60,917 nucleotides of DNA, taken from the NCBI GenBank assembly GCA_016795505.1, contig JAEUHH010000087.1, positions 1 through 60,917 on the forward strand, in the 5' to 3' direction. The notes below the pieces were generated by a model. That model saw only the letters and a list, made by a program, of their open reading frames with translations, was not told the DNA's origin and did not search any database. Made by a program: the position numbers and the translations under genes. Origin of the DNA: Verrucomicrobiales bacterium (GTDB lineage Bacteria; Verrucomicrobiota; Verrucomicrobiia; Verrucomicrobiales; DEV007). Below, piece after piece: positions 25,224-33,136 of this stretch (positions within the stretch are counted from its first letter, which is position 1; every line of letters begins with the position of its first letter).

Positions 25224-26285
25224 TCACTGCGCCGCCGCCGCCTTGATCTGGTCCCAGATCTTGACGTATTTCGCGTTCCCCTCCTCGCCGAGGTCGTCGA
25301 TGATCTCGCTCTTGGCCAGCACGTCGCGCTCCAGGAAGATGGTCGGATCGTTGCGGATCTCGGGGTCCAGCTTGTCGTAGCTGGTTTTGTTGGGGGACAG
25401 GTAGTAGACGTAGCCGACGTTGCGGGCGGCGACATCGGGGTCGCAGAGGAAATTGATCCACGCGTGGGCGAGGTCGGGATTGGGCGCATCCTTGGGGATG
25501 ACGAGGTCGTCGCAGGCGATGGATGTGCCCTCCTGCGGGATCACGATGGTGACCTGGTCATTGGACTCCTGCGACTGGAGCAGGTCGCCGGTGTAGCCGT
25601 GGACGAGCACGAACTCGCCCGAGGCGATACCGGCGCGGTACTGGTCGCTCTCGAACTTGGCGATGTTCTTCTTCCACCCGATCACGACATCGCGGGCGGC
25701 CTGGAGATGGGCGTCGTCGGTGGTGTTCAGGCTATGGCCGAGGGACTTGAGCGCGGCGCCGATGGTCTCGCGCATGTCGTTGAGCAGGGTCATGCGGCCC
25801 TTCAGGTCGGCGCGGTCGAAGACCTTCCAGCTCGGCTCGACATTCTCCACCTTGTCGGCCAGATAGGCGAAACTGGTGGCGGCGAACATGTAGGGCACGC
25901 TGATGCGCATTTCCTTGTCGAAGGAATGGTCGCGCAGGAACTCCGGATCGATGTGCTGCTTCACATTCGGCAGCTTGGCGTGGTCGAGCAGCTGGATCAT
26001 GCCCTGTTTGTCGAGGATTTTGACCATGTAGCTGCTCGGCACCAGGATGTCGTAGCCGGAGGCGCCGGCCTGGATCTTGGCCAGCATCGCCTCGTTCGAG
26101 TCGAAGGTGTCGATGACGACGCGGCACCCGTGCTTGGCCTCGAACTCGGGGATCAACTCGGGATTGATGTAGTCGTCGAAGGTGAAGACATGGAGCGCCG
26201 GCTTTTTCTCACCGCACGCGGCGAGGAACAGGCTGGCGCAAAGGGCGGCGAGGATTCCGGGGAGACGTTTCATCAGCATCTTCAT
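25224..26285 (-). CDS. potD: PotD/PotF-like spermidine/putrescine-binding lipoprotein
   Basis: A 353-residue lipoprotein (signal peptide with lipobox LAAC, Cys about residue 24). The mature protein is a type 2 periplasmic binding fold with PotD features (FTFDDYINPELIPEF, YDILVPSSYMV, NDMRETIGAALKSLGHSLN). It is encoded 36 bp after potC on the same strand and delivers polyamine to PotBC. The start may be Met1 or Met3. Confidence 0.9.
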   Translation of the reverse strand: MKMLMKRLPGILAALCASLFLAACGEKKPALHVFTFDDYINPELIPEFEAKHGCRVVIDTFDSNEAMLAKIQAGASGYDILVPSSYMVKILDKQGMIQLLDHAKLPNVKQHIDPEFLRDHSFDKEMRISVPYMFAATSFAYLADKVENVEPSWKVFDRADLKGRMTLLNDMRETIGAALKSLGHSLNTTDDAHLQAARDVVIGWKKNIAKFESDQYRAGIASGEFVLVHGYTGDLLQSQESNDQVTIVIPQEGTSIACDDLVIPKDAPNPDLAHAWINFLCDPDVAARNVGYVYYLSPNKTSYDKLDPEIRNDPTIFLERDVLAKSEIIDDLGEEGNAKYVKIWDQIKAAAAQ

Positions 26286-26321
26286 TTTCTTGGGCGCACT
26301 GGGGTGGTTGGTTTCGAGAGA

Positions 26322-27119
26322 TCAGGCGGCGGATTGCGGGCGTGGCTTGGCGAGCCGCTGGATCCACCAGACGGTGGCGAATGTAAACGTGAGCATCAGG
26401 GTGGAAAGCGCATTTATCACCGGCATCTCGCGGGAATGGCGCGTCATGCTGTAGATCTTCAGCGGCAGGGTGTCGGAGCCCACGCCCTTCACGAAAAAGG
26501 TGATGACGAAGTCGTCGATCGACAGCGTGAAAGCCAGCAGGCCGCCGGCGAAGATGCCCGGCATCAGCAGCGGGACCACGACGCGCCACACCGCCTGCGC
26601 CCATGTCGCCCCGAGGTCGCGCGCGGCATCGACGATGGAATGGTCGAAGTCCTGCAGCCGCGCCAGCACCGCCAGGGCCACGAAGCTGATGCAGAAGGTG
26701 ATGTGCGCCACGGTGATGACCGCCAGATTGCGCTCGATGCCGAGGGCGATGAACAAAATGCCCAGGCTGAGCCCCATCAGGATGTCCGGCGCCACGATGG
26801 GCAGATAGACCAGACCGAAATGCGCCCGCTGCAGCCGCGACCGGTAGCGGTTCAGCGCCCAGGCCGCCAGCGTGCCGAGCACCATCGAGACCAGACTGGC
26901 CCCCGCCGCCACCTTGAGCGAGCGCCACACCGCCGCCCAGATGTCCCGGCTCGCCGAGCTGAACAACACCTCGTACCAATGCGTCGTCCAGCCCTCCCAA
27001 CTCGCCCCGTAGCGCGAGGCATTGAAGGAATTGAGCACCAGGATCAGAATCGGAAAATACAGGAACAGCAGGGCCACGACCGTGAGCCCGATGGGCAGCG
27101 TGTGTCGGTTGTATTTCAT
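26322..27119 (-). CDS. potC: PotC-like polyamine ABC permease
   Basis: A 265-residue inner-membrane permease with six predicted helices and the EAA-loop segment (DAARDLGATWAQAVWRVVVPLLMPGI) that contacts the ATPase. Its ATG overlaps the TGA of potB (ATGA), indicating coupling. The frame is open upstream, but the ATG at 27119 fits the first helix. Confidence 0.92.
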   Translation of the reverse strand: MKYNRHTLPIGLTVVALLFLYFPILILVLNSFNASRYGASWEGWTTHWYEVLFSSASRDIWAAVWRSLKVAAGASLVSMVLGTLAAWALNRYRSRLQRAHFGLVYLPIVAPDILMGLSLGILFIALGIERNLAVITVAHITFCISFVALAVLARLQDFDHSIVDAARDLGATWAQAVWRVVVPLLMPGIFAGGLLAFTLSIDDFVITFFVKGVGSDTLPLKIYSMTRHSREMPVINALSTLMLTFTFATVWWIQRLAKPRPQSAA

Positions 27120-28099
27120 CAGCGGTCCCCTCCCTTCCGTCCCGGGATCGGCGCGGTCGCCGGGGCATTCGCCTGCCGGCCCGAGAAAAAGGCCGCCAGC
27201 ACCGGCGCCAGAGACACCAGCATGAGCAGACAGGCCAGGGCAGCCGCGTGGGGCCAGTTGCGGTCCACAAAGACCCGCTGCCCGATCTTGTTGCCGATCA
27301 TCTCCGCCGTCGGTCCGCCGACCAACTCCGGGATGATGTAGGAGCCCAGCGCCGGGATCAGCACCATCGCCACCGCCGCCAGGATGCCGCGCCGCACGCC
27401 CGGCACGAACACCAGCCAGAAGGCCCGCGATGCCGAAGCGCCCAGGTCCCGCGCCGCATCGAGCAGCGCGAAGTCGAATTTCTCCGCCGATGCATAGATC
27501 GGCAGGATGGCGAAGGGCAGGAAGGAATAGACCATCACCAGCAGCACCGCCCATTCATTGTACAGCAGCGTCGTCTCCGCATCGATCACCCCCAGCGCCA
27601 GCAGCCCCCGCCGAAGGAAGCCCTCGGGGTGCAGCAGCACCTTCCACGCGAAGACCCGGATCAGGAAATTCGTCCAGAAAGGCACCACCACCAGCAGCAG
27701 CACGATATTGCGCCAGTGCGACCGCAGCTTGCCCAGCAGATAGCCGACCGGCAGCGCAAAGGCCAGACAGATCGCCGTCGCCACCACGCTCAGCCACACC
27801 GTGCGCCAGACGATCTGCGGGTAGCTCGGGTTTCGCATGTCCACCCACGCCTTCAGGCTCCACCCCTCGCCAAAGCCGCCGTAGGGATCGGCCGGCTTGA
27901 ACGACATCACCACGATGAGCACCGTCGGGATGGCAAAAAACACCAGCAACCAGCCAAAGGACGGCAGCGTGACGAGCCATTCGGCTTTCGGTGATGTCGG
28001 ACGTTCTTTCAAAAGGCCGGAGACGCGCACCTTATTCAGATCGGCCCCGGCGCGAAAGGAAAAAAGTACACCGCACCCGGCCGACGGGGCTTCCGGCAC
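27119..28099 (-). CDS. potB: PotB-like polyamine ABC permease
   Basis: Up to 326 residues with six helices and an EAA loop (DAARDLGASASRAFWLVFVPGV). The first helix starts near residue 44 if the GTG at 28099 is used. A later GTG near residue 24 (about 28030) would give a more typical N-terminus, so the start is uncertain. The ATPase gene potA, normally upstream of potB, is absent; a divergent PQQ-propeller gene lies there instead. Confidence 0.88.
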   Translation of the reverse strand: MPEAPSAGCGVLFSFRAGADLNKVRVSGLLKERPTSPKAEWLVTLPSFGWLLVFFAIPTVLIVVMSFKPADPYGGFGEGWSLKAWVDMRNPSYPQIVWRTVWLSVVATAICLAFALPVGYLLGKLRSHWRNIVLLLVVVPFWTNFLIRVFAWKVLLHPEGFLRRGLLALGVIDAETTLLYNEWAVLLVMVYSFLPFAILPIYASAEKFDFALLDAARDLGASASRAFWLVFVPGVRRGILAAVAMVLIPALGSYIIPELVGGPTAEMIGNKIGQRVFVDRNWPHAAALACLLMLVSLAPVLAAFFSGRQANAPATAPIPGRKGGDR

Positions 28100-28138
28100 A
28101 GCGCCGCTTCGGCCGGACGCGATGGCGCGACTTTGACC

Positions 28139-28190
28139 CGACGATCAGACCGGGTTCAGTCTCCGATCCGACCCTGTTTCCTCGTCAGTC
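28139..28190. repeat. 22-bp tandem repeat family, locus 4
   Basis: Two units start at 28139 and 28161 in 22-bp register, with cores GATCAGACCGGGTT and GATCCGACCCTGTT. A short tail CGTCAGTCC follows, like the tail at locus 3. The array fills the divergent gap between potB and the PQQ-propeller gene and ends 7 bp before the latter's ATG. Confidence 0.85.
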
Positions 28191-28197
28191 CACGCCC

Positions 28198-29481
28198 ATG
28201 ATCCCCGCCGCCGCCTCCCGCTGTTTCCCGACCCTGCTCGTCATCGCCCTCGCCACCGCGCCGATCAGCGGCTGGGCTGACGATACCGATGGCTGGCCGC
28301 GCTGGCGTGGACCGCAGGGCGATGGCACCTGGCTCCACGCCCCGGCCATCGATCCCGATGGTGGCGATGGCCTCGAGCCACTCTGGCGACAGACCATCGG
28401 CGGCGGCTACTCGGGCGTCACCGCGGCCGGTGGCCGGGTCTATACCATGGACCGGCAGGGCCAGACACCGCAGGTCACCGAGCGGGTGCTCTGCTTCGAT
28501 GCCCAGTCCGGCGAGCCCGTCTGGACCCACAGCTATGTCTCCGACTATAGCGGCCTGGAGTACGACTCCGGTCCCCGCGCCTCCGTGACCATCGCCGATG
28601 GCAAAGTCTGGACCCTCGGCACCTCCGGACACGTCCACTGCCTCGACGCCGCCACCGGTCGCGTCATCTGGTCGCTCGATGCCATGGCGCGACTCGGCGC
28701 CGTGCGGCCCAAGTGGGGTTTCGCCGCGTCACCGGTCATCTGGAAAGACACCGTCATCATCCACCTCGGCGTGCCCGATGGCGGCGGCTTCGTCGCCTTT
28801 GGCAAAGACGACGGCGTCGAGCGCTGGCGCGGCTCGGGCGACCCGGCCGGCTATTGCACCCCCGTTTTCACCCGCCACGGCGACCGCGACCTGATGATCG
28901 CCTGGACCCCCGCCCACATCCAGGCGCTCGATCCCGACACCGGGCGCACCCTCTGGCAGTTTCCCTACGAGATCACCTACGGCGTCTCCATCGCCACCCC
29001 CATCGTCCACGACGGGCTCGTCTTCGTGGCCGGCTACTGGCACGGCAGCAAGGCCATCCGCCTCGCCGACGGCTCCCTGGCATGGGAGGACAACGAGCAC
29101 CTCCGCGGCCTGATGTCCCAGCCCCTCTATCGCGACGGCGTCGCCTGGCTGCTCGACAAACAGCACGGGCTCGTCTCCTTCGATTGGAAAACCGGCCAAA
29201 AAATCGGCGACGACGCCCATCGGCTCACCCCCGCCGAGCGCAATCCCCAGGTGAATCTCGTCTGGCTCGGTCAGACGCCCGGCGTCCTCGCGCTGAATGC
29301 CAATGGCGAGCTCATCCACGGCACCCTGACCCGCGCCGGATTCACCGAAGTCTGGCGCGAGCAACTCATCGGCAAGACCTGGGCCCACCCCGCCTTTGCC
29401 GGCGACCGTGTCTATGCCCGCGACGACCGATCCCTCGTAGCCGCGCGGCTGCCGGTGGCTGCTGGCGCCGATGCTCCGTGA
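28198..29481 (+). CDS. Secreted PQQ-like beta-propeller protein
   Basis: A 427-residue protein with a signal peptide (about 1-24, ending SGWAD), then WPRWRGPQGDG, the usual first motif of outer-membrane PQQ-like repeat proteins in Planctomycetes and Verrucomicrobia. Several propeller blades follow (HCLDAATGRVIWSL, QALDPDTGRTLWQF, WKTGQKIG). These proteins may not bind PQQ; quinoprotein-type catalytic residues are not evident. Function unknown, periplasmic. Confidence 0.88.
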   Translation: MIPAAASRCFPTLLVIALATAPISGWADDTDGWPRWRGPQGDGTWLHAPAIDPDGGDGLEPLWRQTIGGGYSGVTAAGGRVYTMDRQGQTPQVTERVLCFDAQSGEPVWTHSYVSDYSGLEYDSGPRASVTIADGKVWTLGTSGHVHCLDAATGRVIWSLDAMARLGAVRPKWGFAASPVIWKDTVIIHLGVPDGGGFVAFGKDDGVERWRGSGDPAGYCTPVFTRHGDRDLMIAWTPAHIQALDPDTGRTLWQFPYEITYGVSIATPIVHDGLVFVAGYWHGSKAIRLADGSLAWEDNEHLRGLMSQPLYRDGVAWLLDKQHGLVSFDWKTGQKIGDDAHRLTPAERNPQVNLVWLGQTPGVLALNANGELIHGTLTRAGFTEVWREQLIGKTWAHPAFAGDRVYARDDRSLVAARLPVAAGADAP

Positions 29482-29506
29482 GAGAGCGCCCGGCTCCGTG
29501 GCTCCG

Positions 29507-30973
29507 TCACGCCCCCGGCGCCTTGCCGGCCTGGCTCCCCGGCGCCTGTTCCTTCGCTTTCGCCTTGGCCTTGCCGCCTGATTTCTTCTTCTTGCCGTCC
29601 TCCGCCGTGCGCGGCCGGCCGCCGGAGGCATTCAGCCGCTTCCACCAGTCCGGCCCCTCGGCCTCGACCGCGGCATTGTGCTCCAGAAAGCGCGCCTTCA
29701 TCTCGGCGAATTTCTCCGGCTGACTCTCGCGGAGATCCGTCGCCTCCCGCGGATCAGCCTTCAGGTCGTACAGCTCGTACTGCTTCAGTTCCCCGTCGGC
29801 AAGGATCTTCCAGTCGCCGAGGCGCATCGCATACTGCGCGTTCGGCGCCATGTGCAGCCGCCAGTAGAGCGGCTGCGGCCGTTCCACCGCCTCCGACCGG
29901 CCTTCCAGCACCGCCCGCACATCCACCCCATCCAGCACCCGGTCGCCCGGCACCGCCACCCCGGCCAGCCCCAGCAGGGTGGGAAACAGATCACTGCCGA
30001 TCACCGGCACCTCGCACACCGACCCCGGCGCGATGCGTCCCGGCCAGCGCGCCAGACCCGGCACCCGGATGCCGCCCTCGTGCAGGTCGCGCTTGCGCCC
30101 GCGCAGGTCGCCCTGGCTGCCCCGGCCCGGCGACTTCACCCCGTCGCCCTCCGGACCGTTGTCCGAAGTGAAAAAGACAAAGGTGTCCTCCGTCAGCTTC
30201 TCCTCATCCAGCGCCCGCATCAGCTCGCCGAAGGCGTGGTCCATCTGCGTCACATTCGCGTGGTGCTCGATCTGCACCTCGTCCGTCAGCTCCGGATACC
30301 GCGCCTTGAAGGCCGGGTCCGATTTGATCGGGTAGTGCGGCTCGTGCGTCCACACCGCCAGATAGAAAGGCTTCGACCGGTCCCGCTTCTCCCGCAGCCA
30401 CTTCACCGCCTCCTCCACCACCAGCGGCGCCGAGTAGCCCGTCAGCCGGCCCGCCGGCTGGCCGTTGCGGACGAAATTGTCCGGATTCTCATGCGTCGGA
30501 GCCGCGTTGTTCTGGGTGGCAAACCACCAGTCGTAGCCATGATCCCCCGGCTGCGGCTGCCGCGGATCGTTGAACAGGCCATTCAGGTGCCATTTCCCAC
30601 TGTGACAGGTCTGGTAGCCCGCCTGTTTCAGCAGCGACGGCAGCGTCCGCTCGCTGGTGCGCAGGTGCACCTCGGCGCCCTCCGCGATCCACGTATAGAC
30701 CCCGTTGCGATGCGGCGTCCGGCCCGTCAGGATCGCCGAGCGCGACGGACTGCACACCGCGCTGGCCGCATAGCACTGCGTCAGCCGCACCCCCTGCTTC
30801 GCGAACGCGTCCAGATGCGGCGTCTGGATCACCGGATGCCCCTGGCACCCCAGATCCCCCCACCCCAGGTCATCGGCGAGGAAGACGATCAGATTCGGCC
30901 GATCCTCCGCCGCCCCCGACAGGGACGGACAGAGCGAGGCGGCACAGACGACGGCGAGCAGGGTCTTTTTCAT
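29507..30973 (-). CDS. Secreted Cys-type sulfatase (formylglycine-dependent)
   Basis: A 488-residue protein with a signal peptide (1-21). The metal-binding DD pair is at residues 34-35 (FLADDLGWG), and the maturation motif C-S-P-S-R is at 74-78, where Cys74 must be converted to formylglycine. A KWHLNG segment and a late SDNGPEG segment add metal ligands. The C-terminus is a Lys/Ala-rich low-complexity tail of about 35 residues. Substrate is probably a sulfated polysaccharide. Maturation needs an FGE or anaerobic SME; an FGE-like gene lies at 47.4 kb. The upstream Met at 30982 lies in the 49-bp repeat. Confidence 0.93.
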   Translation of the reverse strand: MKKTLLAVVCAASLCPSLSGAAEDRPNLIVFLADDLGWGDLGCQGHPVIQTPHLDAFAKQGVRLTQCYAASAVCSPSRSAILTGRTPHRNGVYTWIAEGAEVHLRTSERTLPSLLKQAGYQTCHSGKWHLNGLFNDPRQPQPGDHGYDWWFATQNNAAPTHENPDNFVRNGQPAGRLTGYSAPLVVEEAVKWLREKRDRSKPFYLAVWTHEPHYPIKSDPAFKARYPELTDEVQIEHHANVTQMDHAFGELMRALDEEKLTEDTFVFFTSDNGPEGDGVKSPGRGSQGDLRGRKRDLHEGGIRVPGLARWPGRIAPGSVCEVPVIGSDLFPTLLGLAGVAVPGDRVLDGVDVRAVLEGRSEAVERPQPLYWRLHMAPNAQYAMRLGDWKILADGELKQYELYDLKADPREATDLRESQPEKFAEMKARFLEHNAAVEAEGPDWWKRLNASGGRPRTAEDGKKKKSGGKAKAKAKEQAPGSQAGKAPGA

Positions 30974-30977
30974 GGGA

Positions 30978-31026
30978 CCCATTCAGCCACAAACCGCCGC
31001 GGGAAGCACGGAGAAAATGGTGGGTG
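30978..31026. repeat. 49-bp direct repeat, left copy
   Basis: Identical over 49 bp to 32810-32858. It begins CCCATTCAGCCAC and ends AATGGTGGGTG. It lies immediately upstream of the sulfatase start codon. The two copies bracket the ribbon-helix-helix, YgjP-like and DUF2235 genes (1832 bp apart). Confidence 0.9.
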
Positions 31027-31045
31027 GGCTCGGACCGCTTTCCGG

Positions 31046-31246
31046 TCAATCGTCGCCATTCAGCCCCCATTGCACGTCACTCATCACCATGGTCTCAGTC
31101 AAGCGCCCGGAGTGAGACTCCAGAAAGCGTCGCAAGGCATCCGCCAGCAGTTCGTTGAAATCGGAAGCCCACCCCTCTTCGACATAGGTGAGAGCCCGCG
31201 CCACCAACTCTGGCGGTAATTCAACTTGAATGGTGGTTTTGCTCAT
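31046..31246 (-). CDS. Ribbon-helix-helix (CopG-like) protein, possible orphan antitoxin
   Basis: A 66-residue protein: an N-terminal beta strand (TTIQVELPPEL) followed by two helices (ARALTYVEEG and FNELLADALRRFLES), the standard ribbon-helix-helix layout of DNA-binding antitoxins. No toxin is encoded next to it; the next gene upstream is a metallopeptidase. Confidence 0.65.
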   Translation of the reverse strand: MSKTTIQVELPPELVARALTYVEEGWASDFNELLADALRRFLESHSGRLTETMVMSDVQWGLNGDD

Positions 31247-31357
31247 CAGCCAAGCATAGCACGTAGGTTGAGAAGAGGAAGTCCCGGTTACGGTTGAAAG
31301 GCGGGAGCCGAATGAAGAGTGCTTGGGAGGACGAAGACCATCACCCGAAAAGAAACC

Positions 31358-31687
31358 TCATCCTCCCCCCTCGCCCGACCCCAAGTCATTCAATCGATTG
31401 GCAGCCGGTTCATAATCTCCGAGGTGAGCCCGCATCAGGCTTTTCCCCAGCCTTCCATGATTGGGCCCAAAGAAATGGAGCAGTTCGTGGACGATCACAT
31501 AGTCCCACACCTCTCGGTCAAAACTCAGGAGTTCCTCATTGAAACTCAGCGTTCCCGCCGTTGAACACGTGGCCCATTTGCGATGCATCGGCCGGATGTG
31601 GATCGCCCGAGTCCCGACATCCAGCCGTTCCGCCCATTCCCGCGCCCGTTGGCAGAAAGCCTCTTTAGCATCGTCCGATTGCCTCAT
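31358..31687 (-). CDS. YgjP/WLM-like zinc metallopeptidase
   Basis: A 109-residue protein with HELLHFFGPNHG, an HExxH-type site (H-E-L-L-H) with a third His, in a short YgjP/SprT-like fold; upstream is WATCSTAGTLSFN, a block typical of the family. Such genes are frequently found beside type I restriction hsdR genes. The chosen ATG lies 8 bp after the stop of the DUF2235 gene. An upstream GTG would overlap that gene. Confidence 0.8.
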   Translation of the reverse strand: MRQSDDAKEAFCQRAREWAERLDVGTRAIHIRPMHRKWATCSTAGTLSFNEELLSFDREVWDYVIVHELLHFFGPNHGRLGKSLMRAHLGDYEPAANRLNDLGSGEGGG

Positions 31688-31695
31688 CGTCTCCC

Positions 31696-32718
31696 TCAGG
31701 GCTCGATCTGGATTCCGTTCCACTGCTGGCCCATCTCCTTGAAAAACTTCCGAAAAGCCGGCGACTTCCAGTCCGATCCCAGGGTCTCGTAGCGCTGCTT
31801 CACCGACGAGTGGATCAGATCAGTCGGCTTGATGACCCGGTAGGTTCTTCCCCGCATCTTCCAGATCCCCGTCGGCTGCGGGTGCTGCACCGCCGTGGGA
31901 TCGTTTGCCAGCCGACCGCTGAAATGAGGCTCCACCGCCAGACCCCGGCTGGCCGCCTCGCGCAAGATCCACGCCGCGGGGATTTCCGAGAGCCGCCGGT
32001 CGTCCGTGTAGCCGCCACCCACATCGCTGTGCACTCCCGCGAACCAGACCTCCTTCAGATCCAGACCCGGCTTCGGATCCCACCGCCCCACCGGGAAATC
32101 CTCCCGCACCTCATCGATCGCCATCGCATGCCGGGCACATTGGATGATTCTGCTCGGCGACGTGTCGTGAAACAGGTAGTTCGCGCTGTTGAGCACGCCG
32201 AACAAGGGCACCGGAATCCCCAGACTCCCCACCGTGTCCCACACCCCGAGGAATTCGATCGGCGACAGGTCGGCCACCGCATAGCGTTGCCGGAAGTCGA
32301 CAGCCGCCGGTGCGTCGGGCGCCTTACTAGGCTGCCGCTGGCGATACAGTTCGAAGGCATCGTCCACCCGGCCCGCGTGCTCCCGCTTCAGGATGCCGCT
32401 GTTCCGGATCAGCCCGGCCAGGGATCGCACCGTGTAGGCTCCCCGGCTGAAGCCGAACAGGAACAGCCGGTCCGCCGGATCGTAGTTCTGGACGATAAAC
32501 CGGTACCCATCCATGATGTTCTTGTCCAAGCCGTCCCCCGAGATGCCACCCGTCAGCTTCTTGCGGTCCGTTCCCACCCCCCAATCGTAAAAGACCACCT
32601 GCTTCGTGCCCGTCGGCGTCACCGGGGCGATTGCCTCCGCCAATCTCAGGACATTCGAGATTCCCTCTTCTTCGGGGGAGTTCCAGGTTCCATCGGCACA
32701 GATGACGATGTGTTTCAT
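31696..32718 (-). CDS. DUF2235 alpha/beta hydrolase (Tle1-like phospholipase family)
   Basis: A 340-residue protein with the start motif ICADGTWNSP, the nucleophile elbow FGFSRGAYTVR and the later Asp/His region GVHSDVGGGY, all of the DUF2235 (T6SS_Tle1) family. Members include type VI secretion phospholipase effectors, but many stand alone as here. No signal peptide and no VgrG or immunity gene is near. It probably shares a transcript with the metallopeptidase. Confidence 0.88.
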   Translation of the reverse strand: MKHIVICADGTWNSPEEEGISNVLRLAEAIAPVTPTGTKQVVFYDWGVGTDRKKLTGGISGDGLDKNIMDGYRFIVQNYDPADRLFLFGFSRGAYTVRSLAGLIRNSGILKREHAGRVDDAFELYRQRQPSKAPDAPAAVDFRQRYAVADLSPIEFLGVWDTVGSLGIPVPLFGVLNSANYLFHDTSPSRIIQCARHAMAIDEVREDFPVGRWDPKPGLDLKEVWFAGVHSDVGGGYTDDRRLSEIPAAWILREAASRGLAVEPHFSGRLANDPTAVQHPQPTGIWKMRGRTYRVIKPTDLIHSSVKQRYETLGSDWKSPAFRKFFKEMGQQWNGIQIEP

Positions 32719-32809
32719 GTCGATTCCTCGGGTGTGGGTTGATTAGGATTTCACCGTTACGAGATTCCGGGTGAGCGTCTCCACCGTGGTGGTCACCTTT
32801 TCCAAGGAC

Positions 32810-32858
32810 CCCATTCAGCCACAAACCGCCGCGGGAAGCACGGAGAAAATGGTGGGTG
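32810..32858. repeat. 49-bp direct repeat, right copy
   Basis: Second copy of the repeat at 30978-31026. It directly abuts the truncated end of the hsdR remnant at 32860. On the minus strand a 23-codon reading frame starts inside it (32814 to 32743), just upstream of the DUF2235 gene; whether it is translated is unknown. Confidence 0.9.
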
Positions 32859-32859
32859 A

Positions 32860-33009
32860 ACGGTTCTTGGCCCGGTCAACTGGGGGCACGTCCGGGTCAA
32901 ACCCGCACCCTTGCTCGGCTTACTCGCGGGACACCATTGTCCACCCTGCGACCTCGGCGTAGGCGAGGATCCGGGCTTGGATGGCTTTGTGTTCTCCGGG
33001 GGTAGGCAT
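32860..33009 (-). pseudogene. hsdR N-terminal remnant (type I restriction subunit)
   Basis: From ATG 33009 the frame reads MPTPGEHKAIQARILAYAE...SRE, the usual start of HsdR subunits. A TAA at 32920-32922 replaces the expected Glu codon, and beyond it the same frame continues with AEQGCGFDPDVPPVDRAKN, again typical HsdR sequence. The homology stops where the 49-bp repeat begins. The gene is therefore doubly broken, by a nonsense change and by truncation. The 418-bp gap 32719-33136 holds this remnant, the repeat copy and an uncertain frame (33010-33136). Confidence 0.8.
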
Positions 33010-33136
33010 CGGCAATCACTACTTGAGATCTCCACACGAAGCGCAATCGGTTCGGTGTTCTCCGCCAGTGGCAGCAGAGCTTGCAAATGCCCCCGCAGAG
33101 CCAGCCGGGTCAAATCTGCGGTGCCGTTTTCTGCCC

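Noticed and set aside
32743-32814. A 23-codon small gene upstream of the DUF2235 gene
   Set aside because: It starts inside the 49-bp repeat and has no homology or ribosome-binding evidence.
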